The position numbers were made by a program, and so were the translations under genes. DNA of 64,000 nt from Conoideocrella luteorostrata (Eukaryota; Ascomycota; Sordariomycetes; Hypocreales; Clavicipitaceae). Under the pieces are notes generated by a model. The model saw only the letters and a list, made by a program, of their open reading frames with translations. It did not search any database and had not been told where the DNA came from. The stretch lies in contig JASWJB010000004.1 in the NCBI GenBank assembly GCA_032433595.1, positions 248,001-312,000 on the forward strand. The letters run 5' to 3'. Shown one piece after another: positions 10,715 to 22,613 of this stretch. Position 1 is the stretch's first letter; each line of letters starts with the position of its first letter.

Positions 10715-11454
10715 CGAACATACTGCCTTCGCACTCAAACACTCATCCAGAAATACCGCTGATCTCAGACGCTTTACAACGTCAACCGCTAAGTGGCACT
10801 GCTCAGGCTCATGTGCCACCATGTCGTGGAGCAGGCGAACATACTCCCCCCTCTAACGGATGAGAGATGTAGTCTCCTGGGAAAGTCAGCTTTCAATCGA
10901 CTCGTCGGAATGCTTATCCTCGAACCGCCAAGCCGGCTTTGTTCCGTTCTGTGCTCGTCCCGGCTCCCAACACGCTTATTCATCGAAACGAATCACCCCT
11001 TCCATTGTTCAGGCAAGCGACCCAGATAAGCCACGATAGTGCCTATGAGGATTCCAAATATCCGAAACAAGGTGGGAAACATGGATAATTTGGTCTTGAC
11101 TATGTATAGAATATAGGCGAGTGGCTAGATGTCGCTTTTGGTAGATGGCGAATAGCCAAAGCAAATTTCTGGAGGAAAGACATCGACAGGGACTCCTAGT
11201 GATGGCGGTGGACGATCCGCGAAGAAAGCCTGTCCGAAATCAACAATTTGAACAAAGGTGAGCGAAGAGTAATTTGACCTGAAAGCGTGTGGCGAGGGTG
11301 AGCCGTTGGGCAGTTTGAGTTCCTCGGCCCCGATAGAGCCTACGGGTTGATACAAACGTGCCGGAGACATGGACCGAATATCTGGAAGCTTGAATACAAC
11401 ATTTGTTACGTTAATGAGGCCAGATTCATAGAGAAATTTTACAAAGGGGGAAAT
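10715..11454 (-). pseudogene. Fragment of an SRPK-like protein kinase
   Basis: Minus-strand translation gives the C-lobe of a kinase: SLTFVQIVDFGQAFFADRPP (DFG motif), then FPPEICFGYSPSTKSDI (APE-like segment with PPE). An in-frame stop comes where SDIW is expected. The frame then continues with MFPTLFRIFGILIGTIVAYL and LPEQWKG, another stop, and, after a frameshift, YVRLLHDMVAHEPEQ and VVKRLRSAVFLDE, the usual kinase tail. The N-lobe and HRD loop are missing; the fragment begins exactly at a MITE-like insertion. SRPK-like kinases of this type are abundant and often degenerate in filamentous fungi. Confidence 0.75.
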
Positions 11455-11583
11455 TGTAAGAAAACAAGAAGGTGAGCTTGTTATCCCAATAGACCAAAAA
11501 GATCCGTCAATGCAAGCGACTGGTTGCACTGCACCTTACACCTATTTATAAGGCCTACGCGCTGCGAGCGCCAGAACCTTACA
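11455..11583. mobile_element. 129-bp MITE-like element, copy 1
   Basis: Begins TGTAAG and ends CTTACA, and is the same length and order as copy 2 at 22614-22742 (for example GATCCGTCAATGCAAGCGAC is shared). The flanks are GAAAT and AAAAT, an imperfect 5-bp duplication. It contains a GCGC-rich internal near-palindrome. On the minus strand it supplies about 25 codons of open frame to the adjoining kinase fragment. Confidence 0.75.
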
Positions 11584-11806
11584 AAAATGGAGGAAGATGG
11601 ATGGTTTGATGATGTTTTATACCTCCTAAATCCACGGGCAATTCCTTCTTTTAATGCCTAGAGTCTAATTTTTTTAATCGTGACACACTATTCGATAATT
11701 ATTTAGCGGATATAACCTCAAAAATAATCACAATACACAAGCTTACTCAAATATTATTTTCAACTCTAAATCAAGTAAACCTAATGTATACTTAACTATA
11801 CTAGAT

Positions 11807-12549
11807 TCATTTTATAAAATCTTTCGCCAGGCTAACAACACTTGCCACTGACCCGACAATACTCAGAGTCTGAAATGCAATAACGCTTTTTCTCTTGGAA
11901 TGCACACTTGTTGAAGTCACGTCGGCCACCCTGCGATCTTTACGATTGTAATGTCGGTGTCGGTGTCGGTGTCGCGAGGACGTTTCAGGAGTTCTTCCTT
12001 CTTCCTTTCTTAAGTATCTCTTTCCCCGCTTGTCACCTTGCCTGTCAGGATACTCATGTGCCGACTTATTCCCAGACCCGCCCATCGGGGGTTCACATTC
12101 CTCACAATCGTCCCTGTGCTCTCGTAACCATGAGGCCGTTTGATCTCGAGACGGGGATTCAGTGACACGTTGTTGCCGTCGTGAAAGTCGCGCTTCCGTA
12201 CTCAACTCCGCGAGCTGCAATATCTGAGCCTTGGTGAGAATGCCGAGTACAGCGACATATTTTGGACGAGCTTCATACCGCACACCAGCTTGGTGCAGTA
12301 ACTCCGCGCTTACAAGCGACCGATCGACTCTCGTCCATATTGCGTCCGGCGGAATTTGATTTCCGTACGCGTCAGGCGGCAAGCGTCCTGCGGACAATAT
12401 GAGTTCTGCGTTGCTGGTCGGAGAGATGCATTTGGTGTAAAGAGTGATAACGTACCGTTCATGGCATCTTGGGCGTGTGTGTCATGCTTGAAAAGCTCGA
12501 TGGTCGATACGTACTCGGGCTTGGAGAATCCCTCTGACCGTATACTCAT
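11807..12549 (-). CDS. DUF8035-like protein
   Basis: Two exons (12549-12456, 12387-11807; 68-bp intron) give 224 aa. The segment from RLPPDAYGNQIPPDAIW through VDRSLVSAELLHQAGVRYE to YVAVLGILTKAQILQLAEL is the fungal DUF8035 module, usually found at the end of larger proteins of unknown function. Here it is followed by a charged region with an HRHRHRH run, encoded by a GGTGTC hexanucleotide repeat near 11950-11975, and a hydrophobic C-terminal helix (about 20 residues) ending in KDFIK. The protein is shorter than most family members, so it may be a truncated derivative. No function can be assigned. Confidence 0.7.
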
Positions 12550-15210
12550 GACAGATGTTTCGCGACCAGACGACGTGATAGAGAGGGCATAAGCCGTACT
12601 TTACTCATCAACATACATGAAGGATGATCAGTTGTACCTTCAATAAGCGTCGAGAAACTGCTATGACTCAAGAAGACAAGTATCATCGCACCTTGGACAT
12701 GATACTAGACAGAACAGTAGAGATACCTCTCAAATTAATGTGTAGTGCCGAAAAGCCAGCAAAGACCTGGAAAATGAAATGCTATGACGGCCTAGTCCGC
12801 CATAAATAAGCCGCCATTCTACAGAGTAAAAATGTTTACTAGCACAGCCAAGGCATCAGAGGCAGCTTATGTAGCTAAGTACTGCCTGGCTCCAAGACTA
12901 TCGTCTGGTGCCGCAGTGGGCTGACGGCAGAGTGGCCGGAGGTATGGTACAGATTGCACCTACAGTTCCTGGCCACATCCATCACTCAGAGTCACATGCA
13001 TTAGCCTTGGTGCACTTGATTGGTGATTTATTCCAACTAACCAGTCATCCCCATCTTGTTGCATATGTATACCAGACATGCTGCTTGCGTTGGCTTCACC
13101 TCGGAAGAGCATCAGACCCAGCAAGTGCGATGAAGTGTAATGTCACGGCACAAGCACTGGTAGGTCTGGCTGAGCTTCCAGCGGGGTCATGCATACACGC
13201 AGAATGTAGCGCACGAAGAGGAGCAACAGAGAGAACAACAAGCACATGCACGGAACTGCGCACACAATAATTACTCCTTAAACTAAAAGCTTTTACTTAA
13301 AATACTGTGCGGGCGGAAAGGAGCCTCTAGAGTGGACCGAATTAGCTCACATGAGGTTTTGGACTAGACCGGATTGGTCAGATCAGATAATATAGCAATA
13401 AGTACGGAGTAGGAGGCTTATCCTTCTCCAGGGCAGACTACTAAATTTAATTGCTTTTCCCCGATGTTAAGAAATGCGTCCTTTTTAGGAGCTTTGCTCT
13501 ACTACTTATTATAATTAAATCACTCTGTTTAAGTACGCAGTTACTTAGTAATTATTGAGTAACGTATTAGATTATTTAATCTTGCCATGAGTACAGAGTC
13601 AGGTCTCCACGAATTGCGGGAGTCCATAAGCTGCAGCTCTCTCCGAAAGCCTGTGCCCACTCTACCAAGCAAACACCGCATTGCTGTTGTGGGTGGCATC
13701 AGCCATTCGATGAATGGATGTGAAACAAACACGTAACTTGGCGTGTTACTCATCATATCATCCTTCAGTTCCGAGATAACGATATTCGGCTCGAACCCGT
13801 ACATTAATTCTACGCAAAATTGTTCAGACTTAGCGATGCTCAGGCGGCTCGCGAAACTGCTGCATGTACGTTGTAAAAGGTCGTCCCACACAACACTGCA
13901 TTGCCATCTTTGCTGCAGGGCAGCATCTGAGCTGGTGCTTCGGTCTTCCCCACCTTGTACCCGATGGTCCGCGAACTAAATAGTTACGCCAGCGCCGATG
14001 GCAACCCTGCCACAATGTACAAGCTGACCAACCCGTGGATGGGCGCTATTGTAATCCGAGTGGGCTGCAACCACAGAGCGGCAAAGCGTGTTCTAAGAAC
14101 AGCAGTCGTTGTATGTAGATGACACCGCACAATGATGGGCTGGCAAACAACAAAGCGCCGGTAACCAGGGGAAAATCCGAAAACTCCTCCAAAGTATACA
14201 AGCAGCGTGGATTTGGGGCTCCCATCAAAATACCTCTGTTTGCTAAGCGTGACGCTCAGCTGGAAGAGCTGCCCAAAGAACTCTGTCCTATCGGAGTCGT
14301 CCAGAAGCCTGCTTTCATGCCGAGCCTCACACTGTCGCGTACAGCTGAGATTTTAGCGCGATTAAGCCTCGTTGCAAGTACAAGAATAATTTATCCCGGA
14401 AAAGTATTATATACAAGGAATTAAGGTTTTTTGTTACCAAGTCGGCTGTAGGCGTTCGGCCCGGTCGGCGGTCAGCTATGCGCGCGGGTCCTGGGACATA
14501 AAGGACATATATTTAGCTTCATGCCTCTGAGAGCACTTCTTCCAGTACAATTGGCGGAACACTCTCGCACGGGGAATATTGTAACACTTGGCTTTAAGAG
14601 AATGGTTCGCTGCGCAGCAAAGTACTCACGACAATAGGTTTAAAGCCATAGCACAGTGTGGGTACTTGCATTATATGCGTCACATTGCACCCTGCCCGCA
14701 GATGTTGGGCTTATCGAGGGACATTGCCCAAGGAGCGGAGATGCCAAGACCGGACAGACTATCCAGTCCAGTCATTAGCAAGAGCGAAGCGACGGACCTC
14801 ATGTCGGTCAGCGCCTTGTTTGTGTTCAACGCACTGCGAAGACGGTGGAGGCTGTGCGAATGGCTGCAGCCAACGGGGTGCCTCTGCCCCAGCGCCACCT
14901 CACTGCACAGCAGCTGTCTAGACCTCCAATTAGCTGTTGTTTGGAGCATAGTTAGCTGCCTACAGTCAAGAAATCCCGCCCATTTTCCGCACAGCCAACA
15001 ATCGAAAACGCCTTGGTGCCCAATCCCCTAGAGCAAGCCTACACCGCCACCTCGAATTTGGCACCTGTCCTGTTTATTAGTTAGCCAGGCTGTAGCTTTC
15101 AGTAATGTTAAAATTACTACCCGCAACGCTGATTCTCGTCGCACTCTGCAATAAAGATCATTGTTGTACATGCTTGGCTTCGTACAGAACTCCGGAATAC
15201 AACCTTCGCA
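12550..15210. other. Gene-poor stretch with unassigned small frames
   Basis: Open frames at 12908-13270 (plus, 120 codons), 13541-13891 (minus, 116 codons), 14119-14424 (plus, 101 codons) and 14588-15031 (plus, 147 codons) show no recognisable domain, signal peptide or convincing splice continuation. They may be relics of degraded genes. One TACGGAGTA motif lies at 13403. I support no gene here. Confidence 0.4.
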
Positions 15211-17040
15211 ATGCGATTAATCAACACTAGAACGCAGCACTTTCAGACATTTTTCGAAGAGCAAAGGCCGCCTTACGCTATTTTGTCGCATACTTGGGGC
15301 TCGAGCGACGACGAAGCATCACTCCAGGATCTGGAAAAAGTACACGAACTGGATCGGAACCATTCCAGCGTCCAACGGATCACCTCAAGACCGGGGTATG
15401 GAAAAATCCTGAATTGTTGCGCGCAGGCACTCTCTGATGGATACGACTGGGCATGGATAGACACCTGCTGTATTGACAAGACTAGCAGCGCGGAGCTTTC
15501 GGAGGACATTAACTCCATGTTTCGCTGGTACAGAGACTCGGAGGTCTGTTATGTCCTTCTTAGTGATGTGCATGATGCAGCGGAGGATGTCTCGCCGCCT
15601 AACTCTCCATTCCGCAAGAGTAGGTGGTTCACTAGAGGCTGGACCCTTCAAGAGCTTCTGGCCCCAAGACGCCTACTTTTCTTTAGCAGCAAGTGGGCCG
15701 CGATCGATCAGTTGCCCGGAAACTCCGCCTTTCATCGCGTTGTGTCTGAGATAACTCAAATTCCTGAGGCTTTTCTGCTCGGGTCTGACGTGCAAGCAGC
15801 CAGTGTCGCGCAAAGAATGTCTTGGGCCTCAAGCAGAACCACAACACGAGGAGAGGACATAGCATATAGCCTCCTCGGCCTCTTTGACGTTAATATGCCA
15901 CTGTTGTACGGTGAGGGTTCCAAAGCCTTTATTAGGCTTCAAGAAGAGATTTTGAAACAAAACAACGATCAGACTCTACTAGCATGGGGCCTTCTTCCGC
16001 ACTGTCGGGATTACTCGCCGACGACATCCGACCCATGCAGCGTCCTTGCTCAATCACCCGCAAATTTTGCTAGCTGCGGAAACATGATCAATAGACGCCT
16101 TAAAAGAGAATACATGGTTGAAAAGTCTTCTACTTTTTCATTTACCATAACTAACCAGGGTCTCCGAATGAAATTGCCGTTGCTCAACAACTATTTCTGG
16201 CCCACAAACGCACCTTTATTATGCGTTCTGGATTGCATCGAAGCAAATGAGCCATTGCAGCTCGTAACAATTCCGCTAGAAGTATCAATGCGTCACTTTT
16301 TTAATCCCCTCACTTTTCTCCACAATCGCGTTGGCTCGGTCAAAGATGGCGATGTTGTCACAAGGAAGAACAAGTCGCTGATTCTTCGAGAACGTGGCTT
16401 TCTTTGGATGCTAGGAGATATCAGACAGAAAGCATCCCGGCTCATCTATATCCGTAGCGATACAAACCTACCTTCACCCTGGGTCCAATGCGCGGAACTC
16501 TTCTCCATTGTCCTTCCCCCAGGATTCGGTTTTGAAGTCCTTTTTATCGACTCACCTTTGCGTATAATTAACAATTTGAATGCTGAATCATCAAATCATC
16601 TCACAGTCTCTTGTCCAGATAGAAGGGCCGTCATTGGAACGCCCCCGCGATATCCGTGGCTACTCTGCCTTCGGCTAACGGAAATACGGACTGGCTCCGA
16701 ACCTAGAGCACCCCGAAATTTTCTTGTCCATGCTAGATTTTGGCATAGAAGTTCTGGGTTCTTATTCGCCCAGAGTTATTCAAATTATATACTTCATCCT
16801 TTTTTCTGCCTATGCCATAACGTTTCCTTACCAAGTTTGGTGACATATGAAAGTGTTTTAGCACTTCCAATCCAAGAGAAAATAAAGCTTCTGGACGCAA
16901 CTTTCAGTTTTTCTATAAAATGGGGCGATATTTTATTGTATGCCCATGGTCGGCCTCTCCGAATCACAATTAAGTCCTCGACCAAGGCTAATACAAGCGT
17001 CTGTAAAAGTGTGGGTTGCACAGAGGTGCTGTGCGGGTGA
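15211..17040 (+). CDS. HET-domain (heterokaryon incompatibility) protein
   Basis: A 609-aa intronless protein. The HET domain starts at residue 22 (YAILSHTWG), continues with GYDWAWIDTCCID (77-89) and FTRGWTLQELLAP (140-152), all hallmark motifs. A DUF8212-like segment (RGEDIAYSLLGLFDVNMPLL) follows, then an unannotated C-terminal region of about 330 residues. HET proteins trigger programmed cell death after fusion of unlike strains or act in innate-immunity-like responses; what this one recognises is unknown because no NACHT, WD or ankyrin module is present. The last ten codons and the stop codon lie inside an LTR-like repeat that starts at 17010, so the original C-terminus was probably replaced. 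Confidence 0.9.
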   Translation: MRLINTRTQHFQTFFEEQRPPYAILSHTWGSSDDEASLQDLEKVHELDRNHSSVQRITSRPGYGKILNCCAQALSDGYDWAWIDTCCIDKTSSAELSEDINSMFRWYRDSEVCYVLLSDVHDAAEDVSPPNSPFRKSRWFTRGWTLQELLAPRRLLFFSSKWAAIDQLPGNSAFHRVVSEITQIPEAFLLGSDVQAASVAQRMSWASSRTTTRGEDIAYSLLGLFDVNMPLLYGEGSKAFIRLQEEILKQNNDQTLLAWGLLPHCRDYSPTTSDPCSVLAQSPANFASCGNMINRRLKREYMVEKSSTFSFTITNQGLRMKLPLLNNYFWPTNAPLLCVLDCIEANEPLQLVTIPLEVSMRHFFNPLTFLHNRVGSVKDGDVVTRKNKSLILRERGFLWMLGDIRQKASRLIYIRSDTNLPSPWVQCAELFSIVLPPGFGFEVLFIDSPLRIINNLNAESSNHLTVSCPDRRAVIGTPPRYPWLLCLRLTEIRTGSEPRAPRNFLVHARFWHRSSGFLFAQSYSNYILHPFFCLCHNVSLPSLVTYESVLALPIQEKIKLLDATFSFSIKWGDILLYAHGRPLRITIKSSTKANTSVCKSVGCTEVLCG

Positions 17041-17212
17041 TCTAGATCATCTGCATCAAAGGGCAAAACAGTGTATTCAATATCGTCTGTCTAAGAAGAA
17101 GAAAACAAGTCAAGGTGAAAGACTCGATATCGCCGTATAAATAGCGTGGCCGAAAGGCGACCACGTGACTCGCTCCGTTCTCGTTATTGTGCTTGGCGGA
17201 AGGATTCCAACA
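17010..17212. mobile_element. LTR-like repeat, copy 1
   Basis: A 203-bp sequence beginning TGTGGGTTGCACAG and ending ATTCCAACA, alignable along its length with 17578-17774. Both have 5'-TG..CA-3' ends and an internal TATAAATA box, as expected for a small LTR. Flanking bases (AAAAG and AAGCG) give at best an imperfect target duplication. Its left end overlaps the HET coding region. Confidence 0.65.
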
Positions 17213-17577
17213 AAGCGATTATGAATTCAGACAGCACAGCCTTTTTGGGCTGATTTTCTATTAATTAATCGAATAGCATGGCAGATGAGGCGCTGGAAAA
17301 TTTTAATGCCTTATGCTATTGCTAATTTGATAGTACTTAATTCGACTAAGGCGCTTATACTAGGTCTTTTACTGTTTACTCTCCAAGGGATACATTTAGT
17401 TGTAGGTTTATGTAACGACTAGTGATTGGTCTAATGGTTAGCCATCAATGTTAGCTATGCAACACGGTGCAGTCAGCGTGAAATGCAAGCCGTGCCGGAG
17501 GACTTCAACTTCGCTAGCTAAAATACCTATAGACACTGCGAAGATTATAGGCAATAATTGCATTTACAAAAGTGAAC

Positions 17578-17774
17578 TGTGGGTTGCACAGGGTTGTGCA
17601 ATGATCTAGATCATCGGCTTCAAATACAATATATTCAATAAATAGTCGGGTCTATCAAAGAAGAAGAAAATAAGTCAAGGTGGAAGTCACGATATCGTCG
17701 TATAAATATCGTGGCTAGAAGGTGACCACGTGAAAGGCTCTGTGCTTCCTATTGTGCTTGGCGGCATTCCAACA
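17578..17774. mobile_element. LTR-like repeat, copy 2 (solo-LTR candidate)
   Basis: A 197-bp sequence with the same ends (TGTGGG..CCAACA) and same orientation as copy 1. It is flanked by a perfect 5-bp direct repeat, TGAAC, at 17573-17577 and 17775-17779, the signature of an independent insertion. No coding capacity. The 365 bp between the copies show no obvious primer-binding site or gag/pol remnant. Confidence 0.7.
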
Positions 17775-17779
17775 TGAAC

Positions 17780-19531
17780 CTTTAGTGCGCTTACACTTTC
17801 ACTCTCTTAGCTGAACGGCTCACTAACTAATTCCAACAATAGATTTACATGCCTATTCTCCACCACAAGTCACCATTCGCCGCTCATTCATTTTAGCTCT
17901 ACAAATGATCCGTCCGACGTTAGCTGCCGAGACCGATGTCACCGCCAGATTCCACCGTTAGAAAATAACTCATGTGTAGAGCCGCGGAAGCCGGAGTGCC
18001 CACCAAAGATCGTAATCTTGACGACTCGTTCATGGCAGCTTCCGCGTTACATGTTCTCGCGGCTGTGCACGGACCATTCCTTTCCGGGCCGGTGTTTCTC
18101 TGCTATTTCGGGATCATTGAATACAATTGTCTAAGTGATGTTTGCTAATCAGATTTGCTATAATCTGATTCCCTTGTGGTTGATACTAACCTGGGTAGCT
18201 ATAGCATCTTGTGCAACACAGCTGGGTCTGATAATTATTGATTGCTTTTCATCCGTTGGCACTACTAAAGGCGGAGTGTTGCTTCCCAGAAAGGTTTTTG
18301 GGGGTCATCTATAACCCTTCATTGTCGACTTTAAGCCCACTTTCGACTGTAGACATTGACGAAATGGCTTGCATGCGCACACAGTAAGTTGATAGTAGCG
18401 TGTTAGGTATAAATAATCTACAGCCGTGATTCCGATCTGTCTGACTGCAGACTTTGAGGGGATCTTCTAAACGGGATTATTCTACGAACAGTATTTGGTA
18501 ACCAAGTTCTGCTACTCCAGGCTGTACAAAACCCTACACTACGTGCTTACCAAGACAAAATGCTCGGCTCCCCATACTGATCATTCTCATGCGGTGGATA
18601 ATCTACCACTTGGGCCTCTGAGTCGTGGCGCCATATGTCTTTTTCGTGTCAAACTTATCAAACATCATTGGCTATGCATTGTGTGTGCTGTGTGCCGCCT
18701 CGACATTCACAAGCACGGTCACGGCATCATGTATACATGGAACAAGCTAGTAAGAGGGGTTTTAACATGCCGAATTGAGCTTACGGTTGAATGAGCGACC
18801 TATTAGACTAGGACTACTGCATACCAAGAATGGGATATTTGCCATGCGGGATTGCGTGACTGACTTTGCCGAAGCGGCGCCGCGGAATACGTGAAGTAAA
18901 ACTAGAATTCGGCCACAAGAATAACAACATTCGGCATACATGTCCCGGATCCCAGGTCGTCGTCATTTGTGGCAGACAAGAGCAAATCGTTTAGTGCCTG
19001 TTTTAGAATATTGCGCCGATCATTGGAGGGGGAAGCATGTGCATCGTGCCGGCACTGTGACACTGTGGCACTCCGACGGATTGACTACGTTAATAAACCA
19101 AGCGGGGCGAGATAAGAATGAAACTGACCTCTAGGGGCAATATATTGATTTTTTTGCATTAGTAATTCGCCTGTCAATTAAGGCGTTGAACAGAGGGGTG
19201 AGAAGTGTGCTGTGCACACACTTCTCGTGGTGTTGAGGGGGGGATGGCGTGATTGATCGCAGATTTCGCACAATCCAATCAGCCGTAAACCGGGTTGAAC
19301 AAACCAAACCATGCGGCAAGAAAAAAGGCGGCTCTATAATTAGAGTATATAGATAACTCAATTAAATCAATAAAGCTACAGCATAAAAAAGCTTGAACGG
19401 CATGAGCAAGAGCAGGATTTGAAGATATAAAGCCGAGTCCAAGCCCACTTCAAAAGGATCCCGCCTAAGAACATCCACAACCCAGCGTCGCATCCAGGAA
19501 TAGAGACACTTGAATTGACCCAACCTTGAAG
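17780..19531. other. Intergenic, no supported gene
   Basis: Only short frames (for example 18495-18794) without recognisable motifs. A perfect 9-bp inverted repeat with a 7-nt loop (AGAAGTGTG..CACACTTCT) lies at 19201-19225. Confidence 0.45.
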
Positions 19532-20809
19532 ATGGCGCCCGCAATAGTTGATTCGCATGTGCAGCTGCCCATCCAGGTCAAGTCGCTCAATTCACCGAAG
19601 CCTATCCGCGCCAGCGGTGCCCTGAACACCTTCGAGTCTTTCGACGTCACACCAACCATCGGCCGTGAATTCCCTAAAGCAAACCTGGTCGAGCTACTCA
19701 ATGCGCCAAATTCAGACGAACTCATCCGAGACCTCGCCATCACTAGTAAGCTCTGAGACACTCTCCTGCGCGTACCCTTGCCAAAGGTTCTTTGTACTAA
19801 ACACCATAAAAAGTCTCCGAGCGTGGCGTTGTGTTCTTCCGGGCACAGGATAACCTCACAAACGAACTTCAAAAAGAACTTATCCTGAGGCTCGGAAAGC
19901 TCACAGGCCGTCCAGAAACCTCCGGCCTTCACATTCACCCAATTCTCAACTCGGAGCGTGAGCTTGGTGGCAAGGATCCCGAGATCAGCACCATCAGCTC
20001 TGTCCAACATGATAAATTCTACAAGAAGACTGAACCAGATGCACTAAGCCCTAAGAAGCAAAGTTCCGCACAGTGGCATAGTGACATTGCTTTCGAGCCT
20101 GTCCCTGCAGACTACACATCCCTGCGTCTCGTTCAGCTTCCCAAGACAGGTGGTGGTGAGTGAAACCCCATTTAACGACAACAAAGCAAATTCCTAAAAT
20201 AGGTTCTTAGATACTCTCTGGGCGTCTGGATACGAAATCTACGACAGAATCAGCGAACCCTATCAAAAATTTCTCGAAGGTTTGACCGCAACCTTTGAGC
20301 AACCAAACTTTCGAGCCATTGCCGAGAGACAGGGCTTCCAGATCTATGAGAAGCCTCGCGGTGCCCCTGAGAATGTCGGCCGCGAACTCAAGGCGATTCA
20401 TCCCGTTGTGAGAACTAACCCTGTCACTGGATGGAAGAGCATCTTTCCCGTCGGCGGACATGTATCGCACATCAATGGTGTAACAAAAGAGGAGAGCAAA
20501 CACCTCTTGGATTGGTTTCTAGATTTGGTTTACCATAATCACGATCTTCAGGTTCGCTTCAAGTGGCAGAATCCCAATGACATCGGTAGGTTGATTTGTT
20601 AAACTCTATTATTAACTAAAGATGACAAGGGTTTATTCGTGCTGACTCGTTGACAACTAGCTATATGGGACAATCGTAGCGTTTTTCACACAGCGACTTT
20701 TGACTACGAGGGTCAGGGTGATCGCTTTGGTAACAGGGCTGTTGGACTTGGCGAGAAGCCATATTTCGATGCGCAGAGCACGTCTAGACGAAATGCGCTG
20801 GATAACTAA
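19532..20809 (+). CDS. TauD/TfdA-family alpha-ketoglutarate-dependent dioxygenase
   Basis: Four exons (19532-19745, 19814-20155, 20211-20585, 20661-20809) give 359 aa, the usual length for fungal members. The Fe(II) ligands are visible as H160-x-D162 (QWHSDIAF) and the distal His320 (NRSVFHTATFDY). The 2-oxoglutarate-binding arginine is one of the two Arg in GDRFGNRAVG. The segment TGGDTLWASGYEIYD is characteristic of the family. The enzyme should be cytosolic and oxidise a small substrate with consumption of 2-oxoglutarate and O2. Taurine or sulfonate use is common for the family, but tailoring of metabolites is equally possible and the substrate cannot be read from sequence. Confidence 0.9.
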
Positions 20810-21015
20810 GACTCTTATGTTTTATAAAGTATATTGACATGTTTTAATAAACTTCCGCTTGCAAGGACATAATGTGTGCCTGACTTCCTGAGGTCCGGTG
20901 ATAGATTCCTCGACAGCCCATTAAAGCAACGACTGAGAGAGATCGGGTGGTTGTTAAATAAGTCTCTCATAGTTGATATTACATATATATGGTGTGCACA
21001 GTTAAAAATATGTTA

Positions 21016-22033
21016 TTAAGTATTGATTCGGTATGTATTCCACATACTCTTCATGCGGTTAGTCTGACCAACGGTGAAACTCTCATAGCAATTACTACAT
21101 GGACATAATTAGCAAAACTCATATAATATGCAAGATTCAAACAGCGGAAGAGATAACTACCAATGAATTCAAGACTTACTCATCGCTATAGTCCATGTAG
21201 TTGTGTATAGGATCTAAGCCATCCAACTCAGGGCATGAGTCTTTGCCCGTAGGACATTTGTATGAGGCCGAAGATTGCGCGGGTGTATCGTCGATATGAT
21301 CGCCTGGGCCGCCGCACTGGCTACCTTCAAAAGTGTGGAGGAGACCGAACCAGTGACCAACCTCGTGCGTGGCTGTCTTGCCGAGGTTAGATCCTTTAAT
21401 GTAGCCGCCAGGAACGGTGCCAACTTTCATAATGCAGCCATCCATCATACGTTGATCATTATCCGGGGGGTATTCCACCGGGAAGGTACATTTGCCCAGT
21501 GTTGTTCGTTCGAAAAAATTGTTGATGAAGTACAGGTTGAGATCCTCATAGCCGCCTTTTCGCAGGGCAGCTTTCATCGCTGATTCGTCCTTGTTGTTTG
21601 TCCAACTAGCATGAATAGTCCAAGTACTATTTCTAAGAATAAAAGAGATGCCACTTGGGGCGTAATTTTCATTCAAGACTTTGATTTGCTCCTCAATAGT
21701 GTCGGCCTATACCCAGTGTTACTAAGAGTTGCGCCAAGCGCTGGTCGAACATATCTTTGCTAAGACCATGAAATTACTTACCGTGATATAACCGCCTCCC
21801 GTCGTCTCGTCTAATGCCACAACATGAACATAGACGTTAACAATAATTTCGTCACGGGCAATCTGCCCATCGGCCGTGAGATTAGCCTCCCGAAGCCTCA
21901 TTTCCATTGACGCCCTAATCAGGTCCTCGGTCGGTTGGCCTGCACCGCATCCAAAGGGCATAGGTTGCCAACCTAGGGTGGCGCTCATGGCAGTGGCTGC
22001 CAAACCTAATAATGCAACTCTCTTTAGCAACAT
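21016..22033 (-). CDS. Secreted M43 (pappalysin-like) zinc metallopeptidase
   Basis: Three exons (22033-21782, 21706-21180, 21094-21016) give 285 aa. The N-terminus (MLLKRVALLGLAATAMSATL) is a signal peptide. The zinc motif is HEVGHWFGLLH at 198-208, with the Met-turn YMDYSDD around 254-260, both typical of fungal extracellular M43B peptidases. The small last exon (26 codons) restores the conserved C-terminus after the Met-turn (NCYESFTVGQTNRMKSMWNT); without it the protein would stop at SDE. Cysteines at 156, 175, 216, 235 and 242 suggest disulfides. A TATATAG box lies about 125 bp upstream. A decayed relative sits at 9580-10260. Confidence 0.9.
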
Positions 22034-22613
22034 GATGAAAATATATGTAAAACAAGAGAAGAACGCTTAGTCAGTGCGGTGACAAGCCTGCAGCGGTGAA
22101 TTCAACAGGAACATACTCAACATTTCAATCAAAAGGGGGTCAGAGCTTCTTCGTTCTATATAGCATACCCAACAGGGTGGATTAAAAATAACGACAAATC
22201 ACCACATTACATGTAATGCAAACGCCAAGGCGACGCTCAATGGTGGCCGGATTGCTCAAAATACCCTTAGGAGGGCTGGAGGAGAGGCTCATGGCAGTGG
22301 AGGCTTATGAAGTCATGCACCCAGCGCGGCGCGGTAAAATCGACAAATTAGACCACTAGCGACAACTCCATGGCTTACTATAGCAAGCTACAGGAGTTAA
22401 AAATAGGACGATGTTGGTGTTGTGCTGTGACTGTGGGGGCGAACCAGTGAGGCTTCCTCCATCAAAGCCTCCATTAATAGCCTGATTGACAAGTACAAGC
22501 TGTCGTCACCGTCATCCTTTGACAGCCCTATATTTTTAGGCATCTATGGACTGCAGCGGCCAGCGTTGCACCTGGGTGCGAAGATAACAGGGACTATTGC
22601 GAGTCCTACGTAG

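Noticed and set aside
12908..15031. Several frames of 100-147 codons on both strands
   Set aside because: No motif, signal peptide or splice continuation; could be relics but cannot be supported as genes.
17428..17470. tRNA-like string TGGTCTAATGGTTAGCCATC
   Set aside because: Resembles a D-arm but no anticodon arm, T-loop or acceptor pairing follows.
17010..17774. Complete miniature LTR retrotransposon spanning both copies
   Set aside because: Copy 2 has its own perfect target duplication, the outer flanks do not match and no primer-binding site is seen, so two separate insertions fit better.
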